From: Pollenia angustigena
Taxonomy: Eukaryota; Arthropoda; Insecta; Diptera; Polleniidae
Length of the DNA: 64,000 bases
Reading direction: 5' to 3'
Assembly (NCBI GenBank): GCA_930367215.1
Contig: OV884059.1
Span: 243,287,803 to 243,351,802 of the forward strand
Shown here: positions 45,692 through 56,594 of the stretch, one piece after another
Position numbering within the stretch: the stretch's first letter is position 1
Layout of the letters: the number at the start of each line of letters is the position of its first letter
Position numbers and translations under genes: made by a program
The notes under the pieces: generated by a model
Told to the model about the DNA's origin: nothing
Seen by the model: only the letters and a program-made list of their open reading frames with translations
Databases searched by the model: none

Positions 45692-45913
45692 ATACGCACG
45701 ACTATACACAATAAAAAACATGTCGTCAACATAACATGAATCATTTGCACGCCAATTCATGTTCAAAGAAGAAAAAGGAAGAATCTTGTCAATAAGACAT
45801 GAGCCGTATGAACTCAGACTTCTTAATTGTATAACTATTGCCTTTATATTGGTCTGAAACAACATCAATGTTGATTATTATTTACGAAATTGCTGTAGTT
45901 TTTAAGTTATAAA

Positions 45914-46559
45914 CAGGGAAACCAAAAATATGCTCTAAAAAACATTAAATATGCAGTAAAAACTGGAAAATATGCCCTGAAAAATGTTAAAAATATGACT
46001 TAAAAATTAAAAATTGCTCATTTGAGGACACAATGTTCAACAGTTTTGGAACTTTGCGCACAAGGCTAACATGGACAGACTTTAGCCACACGGACGGATG
46101 GACATCGTAAGACCACTTTAAGAAGTGATTATGAGTCGATCGGTATACTAAAAGATTGGTCTAGATACACATCGCATAACATTTATCCTTAATGACAACC
46201 TGCCTTGTCTTACAATTTAAGAGTAAAAATTAAATGTAGATGACAAAATTGAAGAAACAGATTTTCGAAAAAAAAAAATGTATTTGCTGCGAAAGCTCTT
46301 GTAGGTATAGGTATATACAAAATTGAATATGTATCAAAATATGTCTATAAAGGCAAAATATGCGCAAAGAAATGCTGCAAAAAAGCTCTTTTAACTTAAT
46401 TATGCAAACAAATGCTGCAAACGGTTAAATATGCAAAAATATGCAATAACAAATGGATGCCAAAATTCATAAAAATCTCTAAAACGGATAAATATATTAT
46501 TTCTGCCTTCATTGGCCGCACAAGGAAAAACATGCAATTGCATATTTATGGTTTCCCTG
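45914..46559. mobile_element. Non-autonomous hAT, AATATGC-repeat family, 646 bp
   Basis: CAGGGAAACC and its exact complement, with a perfect 8-bp TSD GTTATAAA (45906-45913, 46560-46567). The interior has AAATATGC words and the block from CAAATGGATGCC to CATGCAATTGCATATTTATG shared with 7173-7656. A GACGGATGGACATCG stretch near 46090 resembles the fly interspersed repeat and may be a captured piece. Confidence 0.93.
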
Positions 46560-46567
46560 GTTATAAA

Positions 46568-47220
46568 TGTCAATTTTAATTGAATTGGTTGAAGTATGAT
46601 TGAAAAAAACATATTATGTTCTCTGCATTAGACACAAACTATGACGGTATATTACGTTTGGCATTCCGCATGAAATTATTTAAATATTCATCTACACTGA
46701 ACTAAAAAGTGTTTATAATATTATCGAACAGCGTTTATTAAAATAATTTTCGTTGGCCCAATTAATTATTCGTTTATATAATAAAACTTAAAACTGAATT
46801 AATTCAAAAATTGAGAAAACTTTAATTTGGCATATCGTCGGCTTGTTATGCAAGCCTGCCAACTCCGTTCCACACACATTTTGCAGGAGAGACAAAAAAC
46901 TTTTAATTTTTCCAAATTGCTGTTGAAAGGAACAACAAAAATATAATTGGTTTTGCACGCTTCAAGACTCAAATTGAAGAAAAACTACATGCTGGTCGAC
47001 GAGGCATATCTTTCTCTACCACACGGCATCAAAATCTCAATTTACAATAATTAGTATTGTGGTTATTTTGTTGAAATATTTATGGTTTTTAATCCAAATT
47101 TTTAATATTTTTAATTAGGCTTAAGTTCATGAAATTTAATTTTCATTAAATTATTTTTATGAAGAAAGGAATTTTACAACATGAAAATTTATTAAAATTG
47201 TTATTGATAATCTTTCATTC
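46568..47220. other. Unassigned AT-rich sequence
   Basis: Nothing recognised. Confidence 0.4.
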
Positions 47221-47345
47221 TTGACGTGGCTCGGGCTCGAACCCTGGCCGGCAGGTTACCATGACATGTTTCGATCGCAACCACTCGATCTCCTCAGATG
47301 GATTTGCCGTCTTACACTCGCAGCCATCGACGACTGCTGACGTCA
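47221..47345 (-). mobile_element. tRNA-like promoter, possible SINE of a second family
   Basis: Minus strand. GATCGAGTGGTTGCGATC (A-box-like) is followed by GCCAGGGTTCGAGCCCGAGC, which contains a good B box (GGTTCGAGCCC) in a stem. It is GC-rich against its surroundings. No cloverleaf with paired acceptor stem was found. It differs from the GGTTCGATTCC SINE family. Confidence 0.5.
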
Positions 47346-47699
47346 CTAGTCAAACATCAATCCTTAAACCAAATTGTATTTAAACATTTGGTAGATCGAA
47401 ATTTGCTTTCCTGAATGATTATCCATTTTAATTGATTTTACATGTTTTTTCCTTACTTCTGTTTTTTCGTACTTTTGTCAAGAATTTTTCTTGAAGTCCA
47501 AGTACATTTTTTTGTTTTTTCATTTTGTCTTTCTCTTTTCTGTTGACCTTTTTCAGCACAACTTGAAGGACAAATGTATACATAGAGCTCGTGCCTTAAC
47601 TTTAACAATTTACTTAAAAATTGGATTAAGCAGGTTTGCATATTAAGCCGACGATATGTTGCCTCAAGTCAACATTTAAAATTTTTTCGTTGCCTCCAC

Positions 47700-47965
47700 T
47701 TACCTATTTTGTTCAGTGTAAGTCCTCATAATGTATATATGTACCTATATTCTGGGTCCTTGAGTATTTCTTAGTCGATTTAACTATGTCCGTCTGTTGA
47801 AAACACGCTCATTTCCGAAAAACTCAGTATAAGAGAATAATGTTGAGCCTCAAATTGTTTCTAGTGCCCCTAAGCAGTTTGGGATTGAAATTCAGCATAA
47901 CCGATTTAGTTAAAAAGGAATAATAAACCCAAATGTGGAACAACTCCCCAATAAAAAAGCTATAT
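47700..47965 (-). repeat. Fly interspersed repeat, reversed fragment
   Basis: The complement of the right third of the copy at 16947-18397: ATGTCCGTCTGTTGAAAACA, CATTTCCGAAAAACTCA and TTTGGGATTGAAATTCAGC match 18080-18300 in reverse. Confidence 0.75.
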
Positions 47966-48069
47966 CAATAAATAAAGTGGAGGATTAGCTTAAAAATACA
48001 TTTTTTTTTTAAATAAAAACTTTTAATTAATTAATCCCAGTGTGAATTCTGTCGAAAATATCGGAAGAA

Positions 48070-48180
48070 CCGTAACCTTCAATTTAGAGCGCTATGGCCG
48101 TTTGACAACCCACCTATTTTGGCCTGCCATTGAAGATTATGAGGTGGACGATGTCAGGTTCCTACAAGAGGCACAGTGAT
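48070..48180 (+). pseudogene. Tc1/mariner transposase scrap, middle part
   Basis: Plus strand codons give VTFNLERYGRLTTHLFWPAI then EDYEVDDVRFLQEAQ and a stop. Insect mariner-like transposases have V-T-V-N-x-x-R-Y, a F-W-P block and D-D-V-W-F-Q-Q-D-G-A here. The Trp and the catalytic Asp of Q-Q-D-G-A are changed, and no flanking transposase is left. Short and dead. Confidence 0.75.
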
Positions 48181-48774
48181 TTGTCCCGACATGAATCGGC
48201 AAAACTTGAATTGTTATCGTAGAAAGATGAAATTAAGTATACTGATATGTATCTCTAGTTAAGTTAATAAAAATCCTGAAATAAGAAATTAAATTTTTTG
48301 TTACAATCGTATCAGGATGTAGCAAAAAAAAATTACATTTTAGCGCTTTAAAACATTATGCTGCATTCGGTGCAAGGACATGGCTACCTGTCATATATCC
48401 TTTTTTATAATTGTTTCGAAAGTAATGCGTTTAAGGTCTGTTTTAAGTTTGGTTTAATTCAGTGCATACATTTCTAAAAAAATGCGAAAATATAATGGAT
48501 ATGAACCAAGTCCATCCCCACAGCGCCAGTTTTTTGAGTACCAAAAAAAGGCCATGCCTGCAATAGGTTAACATAATATGTCGTTACCATCAACAAAACA
48601 TATAAGAGTTAAAACAAAAATAAAGCGACCACAGAAAAATAGAAGACGACCAGAATGGAAAGAAAGAGAATACAATTTTTCTCAAAATTTAGAAAGTGTA
48701 AAGTTGCAACATCAAAATAAACACATTCCCTACTAACAAAGATTTTTTGATTTTTTTCTATATTGGAGAACAGT
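48181..48774. other. Unassigned spacer
   Basis: AT-rich; nothing recognised. Confidence 0.4.
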
Positions 48775-49367
48775 CCCAGCAAAAACTTTGCTTACAAAAT
48801 AAGCAGAAAAATAATGAGAATTTGACGAGCCGTCTACTTACTTTTCTACTAGAAAAAGTACTTATTTTTGTTCGAGATGTCCCAAAAGTAATCCTTTATA
48901 ATTTAGCCTATTATAATCTAAAAAATAATATGTTTTTTTTTATACTTAAAATTTTTATAAAAATATATAGTTACACAAAGTCAATAAAGTAAACATTTTT
49001 TCATTTTTTTTTAATTATTTTATTTGTATTTTTTCTTATTCTATTTTACTTTATTTTATTTTTTTTTTTCTGTCTCTGGCGGGATTTGATCCCGCAACCT
49101 CGGTGCTGATAGACTAGCTCTCTACCAGCTAGTCTACCGGGGCAGTGTAGTTTTTGTATTAAAAAACTATGTTTTTTGACTATAATGAGTATAATGACAT
49201 TTTTATTGTCATAATGAAAATATAAATTTTTCTGTATATTTAAGATACATATAATAATAAAGTTATTATTTAATATATAACTAATAATCCAAAAAGTGGC
49301 GAATAAAGCTACAAAGTAATGAATTCTTGTCATTAAAAGTAGGATTGTAAGTAAAGTTTTTGCTGGG
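48775..49367. mobile_element. MITE CCCAGCAAAAACTTTGC, 593 bp, with SINE inside
   Basis: CCCAGCAAAAACTTTGCTTA at the left and, reversed, CCCAGCAAAAACTTTACTTA at the right. It shares the GAGATGTCCCAAAA block and end style with 16234-16511. A short SINE (49054-49143) sits inside. TSD not resolved. Confidence 0.8.
49054..49143 (-). mobile_element. tRNA-derived SINE, minimal copy
   Basis: Minus-strand head GCCCCGGTAGACTAGCTGGT, then GGTTGCGGGATCAAATCCCG and an A-rich tail directly after CCAGAGACAG. The T-arm stem (GCGGG/CCCGC) is kept but the loop TTCGATT has become ATCAAAT, so the B box is weakened. It lacks the non-tRNA tail block of the other copies. Confidence 0.85.
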
Positions 49368-50492
49368 GTGCAAATATATTTGCATAGGAAAACTGACTAA
49401 GTGTAAAGAGTATGATTATATCATAAAAAATCTTGAAATGTCAAAAAAATATACATGCGTTAGCGATAAACAATCTAAGACTGTCAAAAAAAATATAAAA
49501 ATTTTTTGTTTTTGATCGAAAGTAGCGGGTTTTAACTTTTTCTTTTGCGATTTTTAGCTTTTTTGACGGGTTTTTGTGGGCAAAAAACGTGGGCAGTATT
49601 GTTTGTTTTGTTTATATTTTATTTTGGTATCACAAACAATTTGTTTTTAATAAACAATAAAATTTAATGCAAATAATGTAAAATATTACGAATTACATCG
49701 GGGTATTTTCTTTAATTGAAAATTTATGATTTGAAATCCCATATGAAGGGCACCTGCTTTATTTTACTGATCAAAAACAAAATAGTTTCATCTGCCCAAG
49801 CTTTTACAATTTTTTTTTGTTTTAGTCAAAGAAAAAAATAAACATGAGAAAATTCAATCAGAAAAAAGGGTTTGTTTATCAAATTGTATTTCTTGTTTTT
49901 TCTCGCATTTGTTGTTTCATTCAGTCAATCCTAAAAAAATCCAATACAAAAAATAGCAAGTTTCATAACACCTTAAGTAAAGTTTGTTCGCTTACTTTCT
50001 GCTCCAGTCGTGTTCTATGCCAAGCAGATCCAACAAACTATTGTCTTAAATCACAAACAAAAAGCTTTGCGTGACAGCAAAGTTGTAGTTGTAGTTGTTT
50101 TTTTTAAGTTTTACACTTTAAATTGAAAAACAGTTCATTCCTGAGTACTTTTTTTTATAGGATTTTAATAGAATTTGATACAACAATATAAAACTAGTAA
50201 TAAATATTTTAGCAGCCAACTTAACACTTCTTATCAAATAAAGTTCGTTGATGCTTAAAGAAAAAAATATTTTGACTTGTTGCTGACATGGCTATAAAAT
50301 TTATGCAAAATTATATTTTTACTAAAAGAATTTTATTCGCTTCATGGTGCTTTTTTATTTTCTTTTAGTTTTTGGCAAATTATCAAAATAATCAATATTA
50401 TTATAATTTTTATTAGCACCACATCAACAAGACAAGTATAATAACATTAATTAGGTTGTACCACAGTAACCCAGCGGGAAAAAGAAGGAGTA
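49368..50492. other. Unassigned AT-rich sequence
   Basis: Nothing recognised. The open frame at 49844-50074 has no known domain. Confidence 0.4.
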
Positions 50493-50556
50493 CGGAGGCC
50501 TTCTAGAAGGCCTCCGCACCCCTTTTTTATGCAGGCCTTGTACATAAAAAAGGGGT
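50493..50556. repeat. Two adjacent perfect hairpins
   Basis: 50493-50516 is a 24-bp perfect palindrome (CGGAGGCCTTCT and complement, no loop). One base later, ACCCCTTTTTTATG (50518-50531) pairs exactly with 50543-50556 across an 11-nt loop. A weaker GAGGCCTTCTAAGAGGC recurs near 50755. This may be the end of an unrecognised element. Confidence 0.85.
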
Positions 50557-51325
50557 CCATTCCATACTCATATCGTTTTTACTCACGTTGTCTTTGCGGA
50601 TTAGGCTTCCGCTCTCGCTTCTTTAGCAGGAACATAAGAATGGTAACGGGATCATAACAAAATAATTATTTTGCTTTTGATTGTGCAAAAAAAAACTTGC
50701 TTCTCATAGAAGTGAATGTGGAATGCGTATCTTATCTTTTATACGAAAGAGCCGAGGCCTTCTAAGAGGCGTTTTTTAACAGTTAGACAAGAATAGTTAT
50801 TGAATTAAAAAACCCTGATGTAAGAAGATCTTCTGAGTTTTCACGTTTGGACAGTAAAAACAACTACGCACATAAATATTGTTTTCAGTGTTGCCATATG
50901 TGCAGATTTATCTGTTCTCTGAAGTCTAAAAAATGTTCTTTTGCTTTTTATTTGAAAAATTATCGGCCAAGTTCTGACAATCACACGATTTGAAATTGCA
51001 AAACGCCAAATTTATTTTATTCTTTGAATTCCCGTGATTCCCGCTAAGTCCTATAAGCGTTGTGGCATAAGTGTCTGTTATTCTTGCAAACAGATATCTG
51101 GTTGTGTTCGTACCTAAAAGTTATCTTTACCTACCCAGTATCGCTATTTTGGTAATTTCGACGTTAATTTTGCCTACAGTTTTTAACATTTAAGTTTTCT
51201 TTAAAAAAAATATGGCAGGTACTGCACTAAAAATAAGAGTTTAAAGTCAAATAAGGAGTAGTCTCATCAGTTGGAGTCGGAGTAAGACTTAAAAAATTTC
51301 AGCGGTTGGAGTCGGTGTTAAAACT
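50557..51325. other. Unassigned sequence
   Basis: Slightly GC-richer near 50590-50640; no coding or element ends recognised. Confidence 0.4.
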
Positions 51326-51467
51326 ATTTTTTTTTAATTCCGTAAGCTAATCTCGCGAAGCCCTTTACTTGCCTGCAGGAAATAAACCAGAGCCTCTGCC
51401 GGAAATCGAACCCGCAACTCCGGCGATGATGGACTAGCTTTCTATTTACCAACTAGCCTACCGGGGC
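51326..51467 (-). mobile_element. tRNA-derived SINE copy
   Basis: Minus-strand head GCCCCGGTAGGCTAGTTGGT, B-box region GGTTCGATTTCC (one base off), tail CTTCGCGAGATTAGCTTACG and an A-rich end (poly(T) at 51327-51335). A small insertion (AAATA) lies after the A box. Confidence 0.88.
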
Positions 51468-52474
51468 TCTCGAAAATCGAAGTTTTATAATACCTAAGCC
51501 TTAACCAGTAGGTAGATAGGACATACCTACGCGTTTAAATTATTTAAAATTCGTTTCACCAATTAGAAATGTCGATGAAATTAAAGATGATTATTTTAAT
51601 TCGATAGGATCTTTATAAATTGTTAAAACTTCTGATTTCAAGCAAAAAGGTGTCACATCGAATATATTTTGAAAAGATCTCCGCTCCTTTATTTTATAAT
51701 CTGTTGTAATGCAATGAGAAGATTTGTAGACGATCCCAATTATTTTGGAAGAAACTGCCAGCTGAGCGACTTTTTTCTGATACATACTCCAAACTATAAA
51801 TACTTTTTGAAGTCAAATACCCAAATATTCGTACTAATTAAGAACATTTTTCGCAATCCCCGAGATGAAAAACTCTGCAAAATTAGAAATCCTCAACTTT
51901 TGCAAACAAAATTTTAATTTTACCGATCTCTTTGAAGAAGCAGATAAATTAAAGTATGTATTTCTTTTTTCTTAAAACCTTCCAATAAATACAAAGACAT
52001 AAGGCCTTCAAAAGTTGAATTTCAATAATTATATTAATGAAAGAAGAAAAAAAAGTTTTTTTGCGAAAAACACTTTTCCTTTCTGAGCTTTACAGTTGTT
52101 ATTTAAGTAAATGATAACGCTGAATTTAAGACTTATGGCGATTTCTTTTCTGAGGAAAATGTTGCATTAATGTTACATGTTCTACTTTTTTGTGTTCGTT
52201 TGTATAAAAAATACAACTGTGGTAAATATTTTCAAGTTCTTTTGTGAATATGTTGATGAAAAACATGCAAAAAATGTTGCATATTTTACCCTTACTTTTA
52301 CTAAAGGTGTTCATAGTGCCCTGGTCTACAACTTTGCTACTTACTACTTTGTTTGTACAACAAATGTTTTATTTTGTTTGTCATAATTCATACCGCTCAT
52401 AATTTTTTAAAAAAATTGTTTTAAAACAAAATATAAAAATATTCCCCATTAAAATCAAAAAAAAGTCTATTTAT
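51468..52474. other. Unassigned AT-rich sequence
   Basis: Overlapping open frames on both strands at 51591-51917 and 52126-52386 lack recognisable domains, and I treat them as chance. Confidence 0.4.
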
Positions 52475-52893
52475 ATTATAATCAGGGCAAGGAAGTTCAT
52501 GCACTTAAAATCGCAAAATATGCGCATAAAACATGCACTAAAAATCGTAAAATATGCAAAAATAAAAGTAAAAAATATGCATTAAAAATATATTTATTTA
52601 ACCATATTTAACAAAAAAAAAAACATAAATACATTTCATTCAGTTTTAAAAACTTAAAACATATAAATAGGTATGAGATTTTCATGCACTAAAAAATCGA
52701 AAATATGCGCATAAAACATGCTTTAAAAATTCAAAAATATGCATTAAAAAAATAAAAAATATGCACTAAAAACTTGACCATTTTCAATAAAAAACGGGTT
52801 TTTTTTATTTTATTTAAAACAAAACAAAATAAAAAATTATATTGTTGTTTTTATTCTATTGTTATTCAAAGGTATAATATTTTTTAGAACTTA

Positions 52894-53033
52894 CCCCCTG
52901 TTCATCGATTTCGAACGAAGACTTCGTTCGCTTAACTTTAATGTAAAACAAAAACAATGTTTTATAATATGTTTTTGTTTAAAATGTAAGTTATGCGAAC
53001 GAAATCTTCGTTCGGAAATAGATGAACGGGCAG
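52894..53033. mobile_element. MITE, 140 bp, TTA TSD
   Basis: CCCCCTGTTCATCGATTT at the left and, reversed, CTGCCCGTTCATCTATTT at the right, then GAACGAAG..TTCGTTCGC on both arms. TTA flanks both ends (52891-52893, 53034-53036). Nearly the whole unit is one hairpin, with a short palindrome (GAACGAAGACTTCGTTC) inside each arm. Confidence 0.82.
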
Positions 53034-53099
53034 TTAATTTAAATAACTACGTCATTTAAATTGCATAGTCAAATAAATACTTTTTTATATTTTCAAAAG

Positions 53100-53580
53100 T
53101 AAGCCTTTGTCTGTTAAAAAGCTTTTGTACATGGAAAATGATCTCTCAACGTCAACCAAAGTTAAAACATATGTACTTGAAGGATGCAGTTCATTAAGAG
53201 AATATTAATTTTCTAATTCAGATCCCACATTTTTTTCTAGATCAAAAATATTTGAAATTTGTTTTATTTTTTGAAATCCTCTATTTTTATTTGCAACAGT
53301 TTTTGGATTTTTTTTTTTTTATTTGTCGGGCTATTTTTCCATCCACATGTTAATGTTACTTTCTGCCATATCAATTAATTTGAGTTGACTATTAAGTGAA
53401 CTAAATCCTGTATGAAACTAATAAATCAATATTATCGAATTGGCTTCTAATATTCTCTGCAACTCGGTGTAACCCATATGCCAATCAAGTAGCATGTAAC
53501 AGTTTTCGATAAATTGTTTTAGGACAATTGGCAGCCTTAACCATGTAAGGTGCTGCATCGGTTAAAAATTTAAGGATATT
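53100..53580 (-). pseudogene. hAT transposase remnant of the nested element
   Basis: Minus strand from 53580: ILKFLTDAAPYMVKAANCP, then IYRKLLHAT, a stop where Cys is usual, LAYGLHRVAENIRSQFDNID, then poorly matching sequence, and finally LNELHPSSTYVLTLVDVERS with FSMYKSFLTDKGLLLK (to 53100). S-D-A-A-P-Y-M and the A-H-x-L-H-R-V region are hAT catalytic-domain landmarks, and D-V-E-R-S-F-S belongs to the hAT C-terminal dimerisation region. A large internal deletion, an in-frame stop and missing N-terminus make it non-functional. Confidence 0.85.
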
Positions 53581-53984
53581 TTGTCGAAATCTTGTATTTT
53601 AAGCAGAGCTCAAAAAAATTGATTAATTTATTTAAAAAAAAAAAATTTTGAAGGGTTTTTTTATACAATTTGTAAATTTTTCGTAGAACTTTTTTTTATA
53701 ATATGGAAATTTAAAAAAATATATCACTCAAAAATGTTAAAATATACATTTAAAACCAAAATATGCAAAAATATGCATTTTCACCAAAATATGCAACAAT
53801 ATGCAAAAACAAATCGATGCCATTTTAACGCAAATTTAATGATTCGGAAAGATAATTGGTCGACATCGGTTTTAGACTATCGACAAAAAAAAAACATGCA
53901 TTTGCATGGAAATCGCATCCCTACATATAAATAAATAAGTTTTTTTTTAAGTTATCAAATGTAAAACTCATTCTATTTGGTCTT

Positions 53985-54998
53985 CAAACAGTTTTAAGCA
54001 TTGAAAGTGTTCGTTCGACATCAACGGATGTAATAGGTGGATATTTAAAAGTGGTCATTTTAAATATTGTCTACAATTTTTTCTTTACTGGAAGGTAAAT
54101 TAAAAATATTCTTTTTTAAAACTGCATAAATTTTGGCTTTTATTTTTTCGCCGATTTGACCTTCTACTTTTCTTATTTTAATGACAGCTTCATCAACGAG
54201 TTTAACCGAGATGTTCAATGATTTAAACCCCTGAAGTTGGGTTATTGTCTCGACTAGAAACCCATTGTTTGAGTGTATAAATTCTAATTGAGCCTTTATA
54301 TTAGGTACATTTAAAATATTGTTTCCTTTTTTATCGCGACTGCATTATTTTCATTAAAATTATTTACCACATCTTTAAATTCTTCAAAATTTTTGGCATA
54401 ATACTCAACTGCCTGCAACCAGGTACCCCATCTTGTTATACATGGTTGAAACGCAAAGGTGACTTTAAAAACTTTCATGCATGGCATGAGCTTAGCATGT
54501 GACATGTAACATTTTTGAGTAAGATATCTTAAAAAAAAGGGCAAGTAGAGCAAAATTTTATTTTTATTAAAGGATTCTAAAAGAGAAATTGAATCTTTGA
54601 AAGTTCGAGCTATTGAAGCATGATCCACCTTTTCCAACTTTACAATATTTAACAAAAATTTGTGTTTACTCTGCTCTTCTTCTGCATTCAAGATCTTCTT
54701 CTGCATTCAAGATCCCAATTACGTAGACAACGAAACGTCCTTCAGTGTCCATTGCTTCGTCAATAGACAGCCACAAATTATGTCACTTAATTCTTTCAAC
54801 AATGTCACATAGTTGTATAGTGTACAACTTGGCGATATAAGTTTTTATAAGGGTTGTTTCCGTAGGAATGGTTTCATTGCTATACCTGCAGACACCAGAG
54901 CATTATACAATTCAAAACTAAATTTGCTAGTCTTATCCCCAAAAGTTGATTTTCTTTGCGTTTCTGGCTTTGAAGGTGCTGATTTACTTGAAATTTTT
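53985..54998 (-). pseudogene. hAT transposase remnant of the outer element
   Basis: Minus strand from about 54998: KPETQRKSTFGDKTSKF, LYNALVSAGIAM, TLIKTYIAKLYTIQLCDIVE, then NLWLSIDEAMDTEGRFVVYV and IGILNAEE. The 131-codon open stretch 54706-54311 continues with KHKFLLNIVKLEKVDHASIA, CITRWGTWLQAVEYYAKNFE and EFKDVVNNFN. After a frameshift come LEFIHSNNGFLVETITQLQG, KIKAKIYAVLKKNIFNLPSS and TSVDVERTLSMLKTV. W-L-S-I-D-E-x-x-D-x-E-G-R, T-R-W-G-T-W and D-V-E-R-x-x-S-M are in the expected order for hAT transposases, so only small frame changes, and not big deletions, broke it. A BED zinc finger at the N-terminus was not found. Confidence 0.9.
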
Positions 54999-55837
54999 AA
55001 ATGAAACACCTTTTTGTAAACTTTGCAAAAAAGTACTTTTCCCTCTATTTTGAAGACTCATAAATACACTTATTTAAAAGATTATTTTTTGATATTTTTT
55101 CTTTTGGCATTTTTTTCCTTAAAAACAATTTATTTTATTAATACTTTTTGGATTTAAGGTCATACTTCTTACACCGTAAATCAAAAATATTATGTTGAGT
55201 TCTATTTTTTCTTCGCCGAACATTTTTTTCATTTGCTGTTTCTTCAAGTAAAAAAACCGCAAACAAAATGAAATGTCAAAGACTGTTTTATTGTTACTTC
55301 TACAATTATGTGCACATTTATACAAATTGTAAAATTTTTGTATGTGCTACTTTTTAAAAGTAAAAGAAACAAGGTGAATTTATAATAAAATGTAGGTAGT
55401 TCAGTACCAAACACCAACATGTTGTTTTTGCTCCTTGAAAATATCGAAGTTAGCAGATTTTCCCATACTATTTTAACTGTTTCAGGGCTGAAACAACTAT
55501 AGCCAGCTGATTCACTGACTACACCTTATAATGAATTCGCCTTGAACAGAAAGATATTTCTAAACAAAAAACTAAGAAAAGAGTAATTTTTTTTTTATAA
55601 ATATAACAAAATATGACGAAAAATGTGAATTTATAACGAAATATGACGAAAAATATGCATTTATATCAAAATATGCAAAAACATGCATTTAAAGCAAAAT
55701 ATGCAAAAATATGCACTAACAAATTGATGCCATTTTACTGGAAATATTGTGATTCGCAAAGATATTAACTTTAGGTGGGTCTCAGAGTGCCGAAAACAAA
55801 CATGCATTTGCATGAAGTCCCTTGCCCTGATTATAAT

Positions 55838-56235
55838 CCTCTTAATTTTAATAAGCCATTAGTGATGTTAATACTTGTTTCAAACCCGGAATAGCGTGCA
55901 GAAACCGCTAAAATAGCTTTAAAAATCGCTCATTAAGTACATTAATGATGAAAGTGTAATAGTTGTAAACAAAAGCACTAATTGTGTTCTATTGAAATTG
56001 CACAACATGTAATACTTCGAGTGATTATAGGTAACATTAGAAAATGTTACATGTATATACTGTAACATATTTTTCTCAGAAAAGAAATCGCCATTAGTTT
56101 AGTCCATTTCGTAAATGTAAGAGCAAGTTGAATTCTTGAAATGTACGAATTATTATGTAAACATAATAATGTACTTTGTATTTTACTACGGGCGTATCTA
56201 GACCAAGCGCGGAAAATATACCTGATTTCCGTTCC
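55838..56235. other. Unassigned spacer
   Basis: AT-rich; nothing recognised. Confidence 0.4.
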
Positions 56236-56238
56236 TAA

Positions 56239-56591
56239 AGCCTAGATTACACTATCTCACAAGTCTTACGTATTCCATAATACTTTGTGAGATAGAAATC
56301 TAATAAGTTTTGATGCGACTGTCAAAAAATCTAATGTAAAATGACAGTTTGTGTTCACACCATCACACAAAGTATAAACACTCACACATGAAATAAAATG
56401 CAACCCTGATCCAATGAAAAGTATTATTGTTTAGAAATTTTTCAAAAAACGATGAAGTCGTATGGGATGTCAAACTTTTTTCATAATACTTGTCATTTTC
56501 GTGACACATTGCATTCACACTATCAGACTTTGTCATATTACTTGAGTTTTTGACATGTATTAATACAAAGTATAATAGTGTAATCTAGCCT
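56239..56591. mobile_element. MITE AGSCTAGATTACACTAT, 353 bp, TAA TSD
   Basis: AGCCTAGATTACACTATCTC at the left and, reversed, AGGCTAGATTACACTATTAT at the right, with TAA on both sides (56236-56238, 56592-56594). Inner blocks TACTTTGTGAG and TAATACAAAGTA are inverted too. PIF/Harbinger-like by target. Confidence 0.88.
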
Positions 56592-56594
56592 TAA

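Larger units (their letters stand above)
43645..45819. mobile_element. MITE GTCTGNGTTCATACGGCTC, split by a hAT
   Basis: GTCTGTGTTCATACGGCTCA at the left and, reversed, GTCTGAGTTCATACGGCTCA at the right, continuing TGTCTTATTGACA. TTC lies on both sides (43642-43644, 45820-45822). Without the hAT at 43821-45691 it would be about 300 bp. Confidence 0.82.
52668..53923. mobile_element. Nested hAT TAGGNATGNGATTT, 1256 bp
   Basis: TAGGTATGAGATTTTCATGC at the left and, reversed, TAGGGATGCGATTTCCATGC at the right, with a perfect 8-bp TSD CATATAAA (52660-52667, 53924-53931). It has the same AAATATGC-rich ends as its host, so it is a sister family. It contains hAT transposase scraps on the minus strand (53100-53580) and a TTA-type MITE (52894-53033). 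Confidence 0.93.
52483..55829. mobile_element. hAT element CAGGGCAAGG with dead transposase, 3.35 kb
   Basis: CAGGGCAAGGAAGTTCATGC at the left and, reversed, CAGGGCAAGGGACTTCATGC at the right. The perfect 8-bp TSD ATTATAAT (52475-52482, 55830-55837) is palindromic. Subterminal regions are full of AAATATGC / CATGCA words. It carries a hAT transposase pseudogene on the minus strand (53985-54998) and is interrupted by a related hAT at 52668-53923. It shares terminal-domain blocks with the small elements at 7173 and 45914. Confidence 0.94.

Noticed and set aside
47221..47345. A functional tRNA gene
   Set aside because: A and B boxes are present, but acceptor strands do not pair and no clean anticodon arm is visible.
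54813..55004. Plus-strand open frame of 63 codons
   Set aside because: It is the reverse of the hAT transposase remnant that reads properly on the minus strand.
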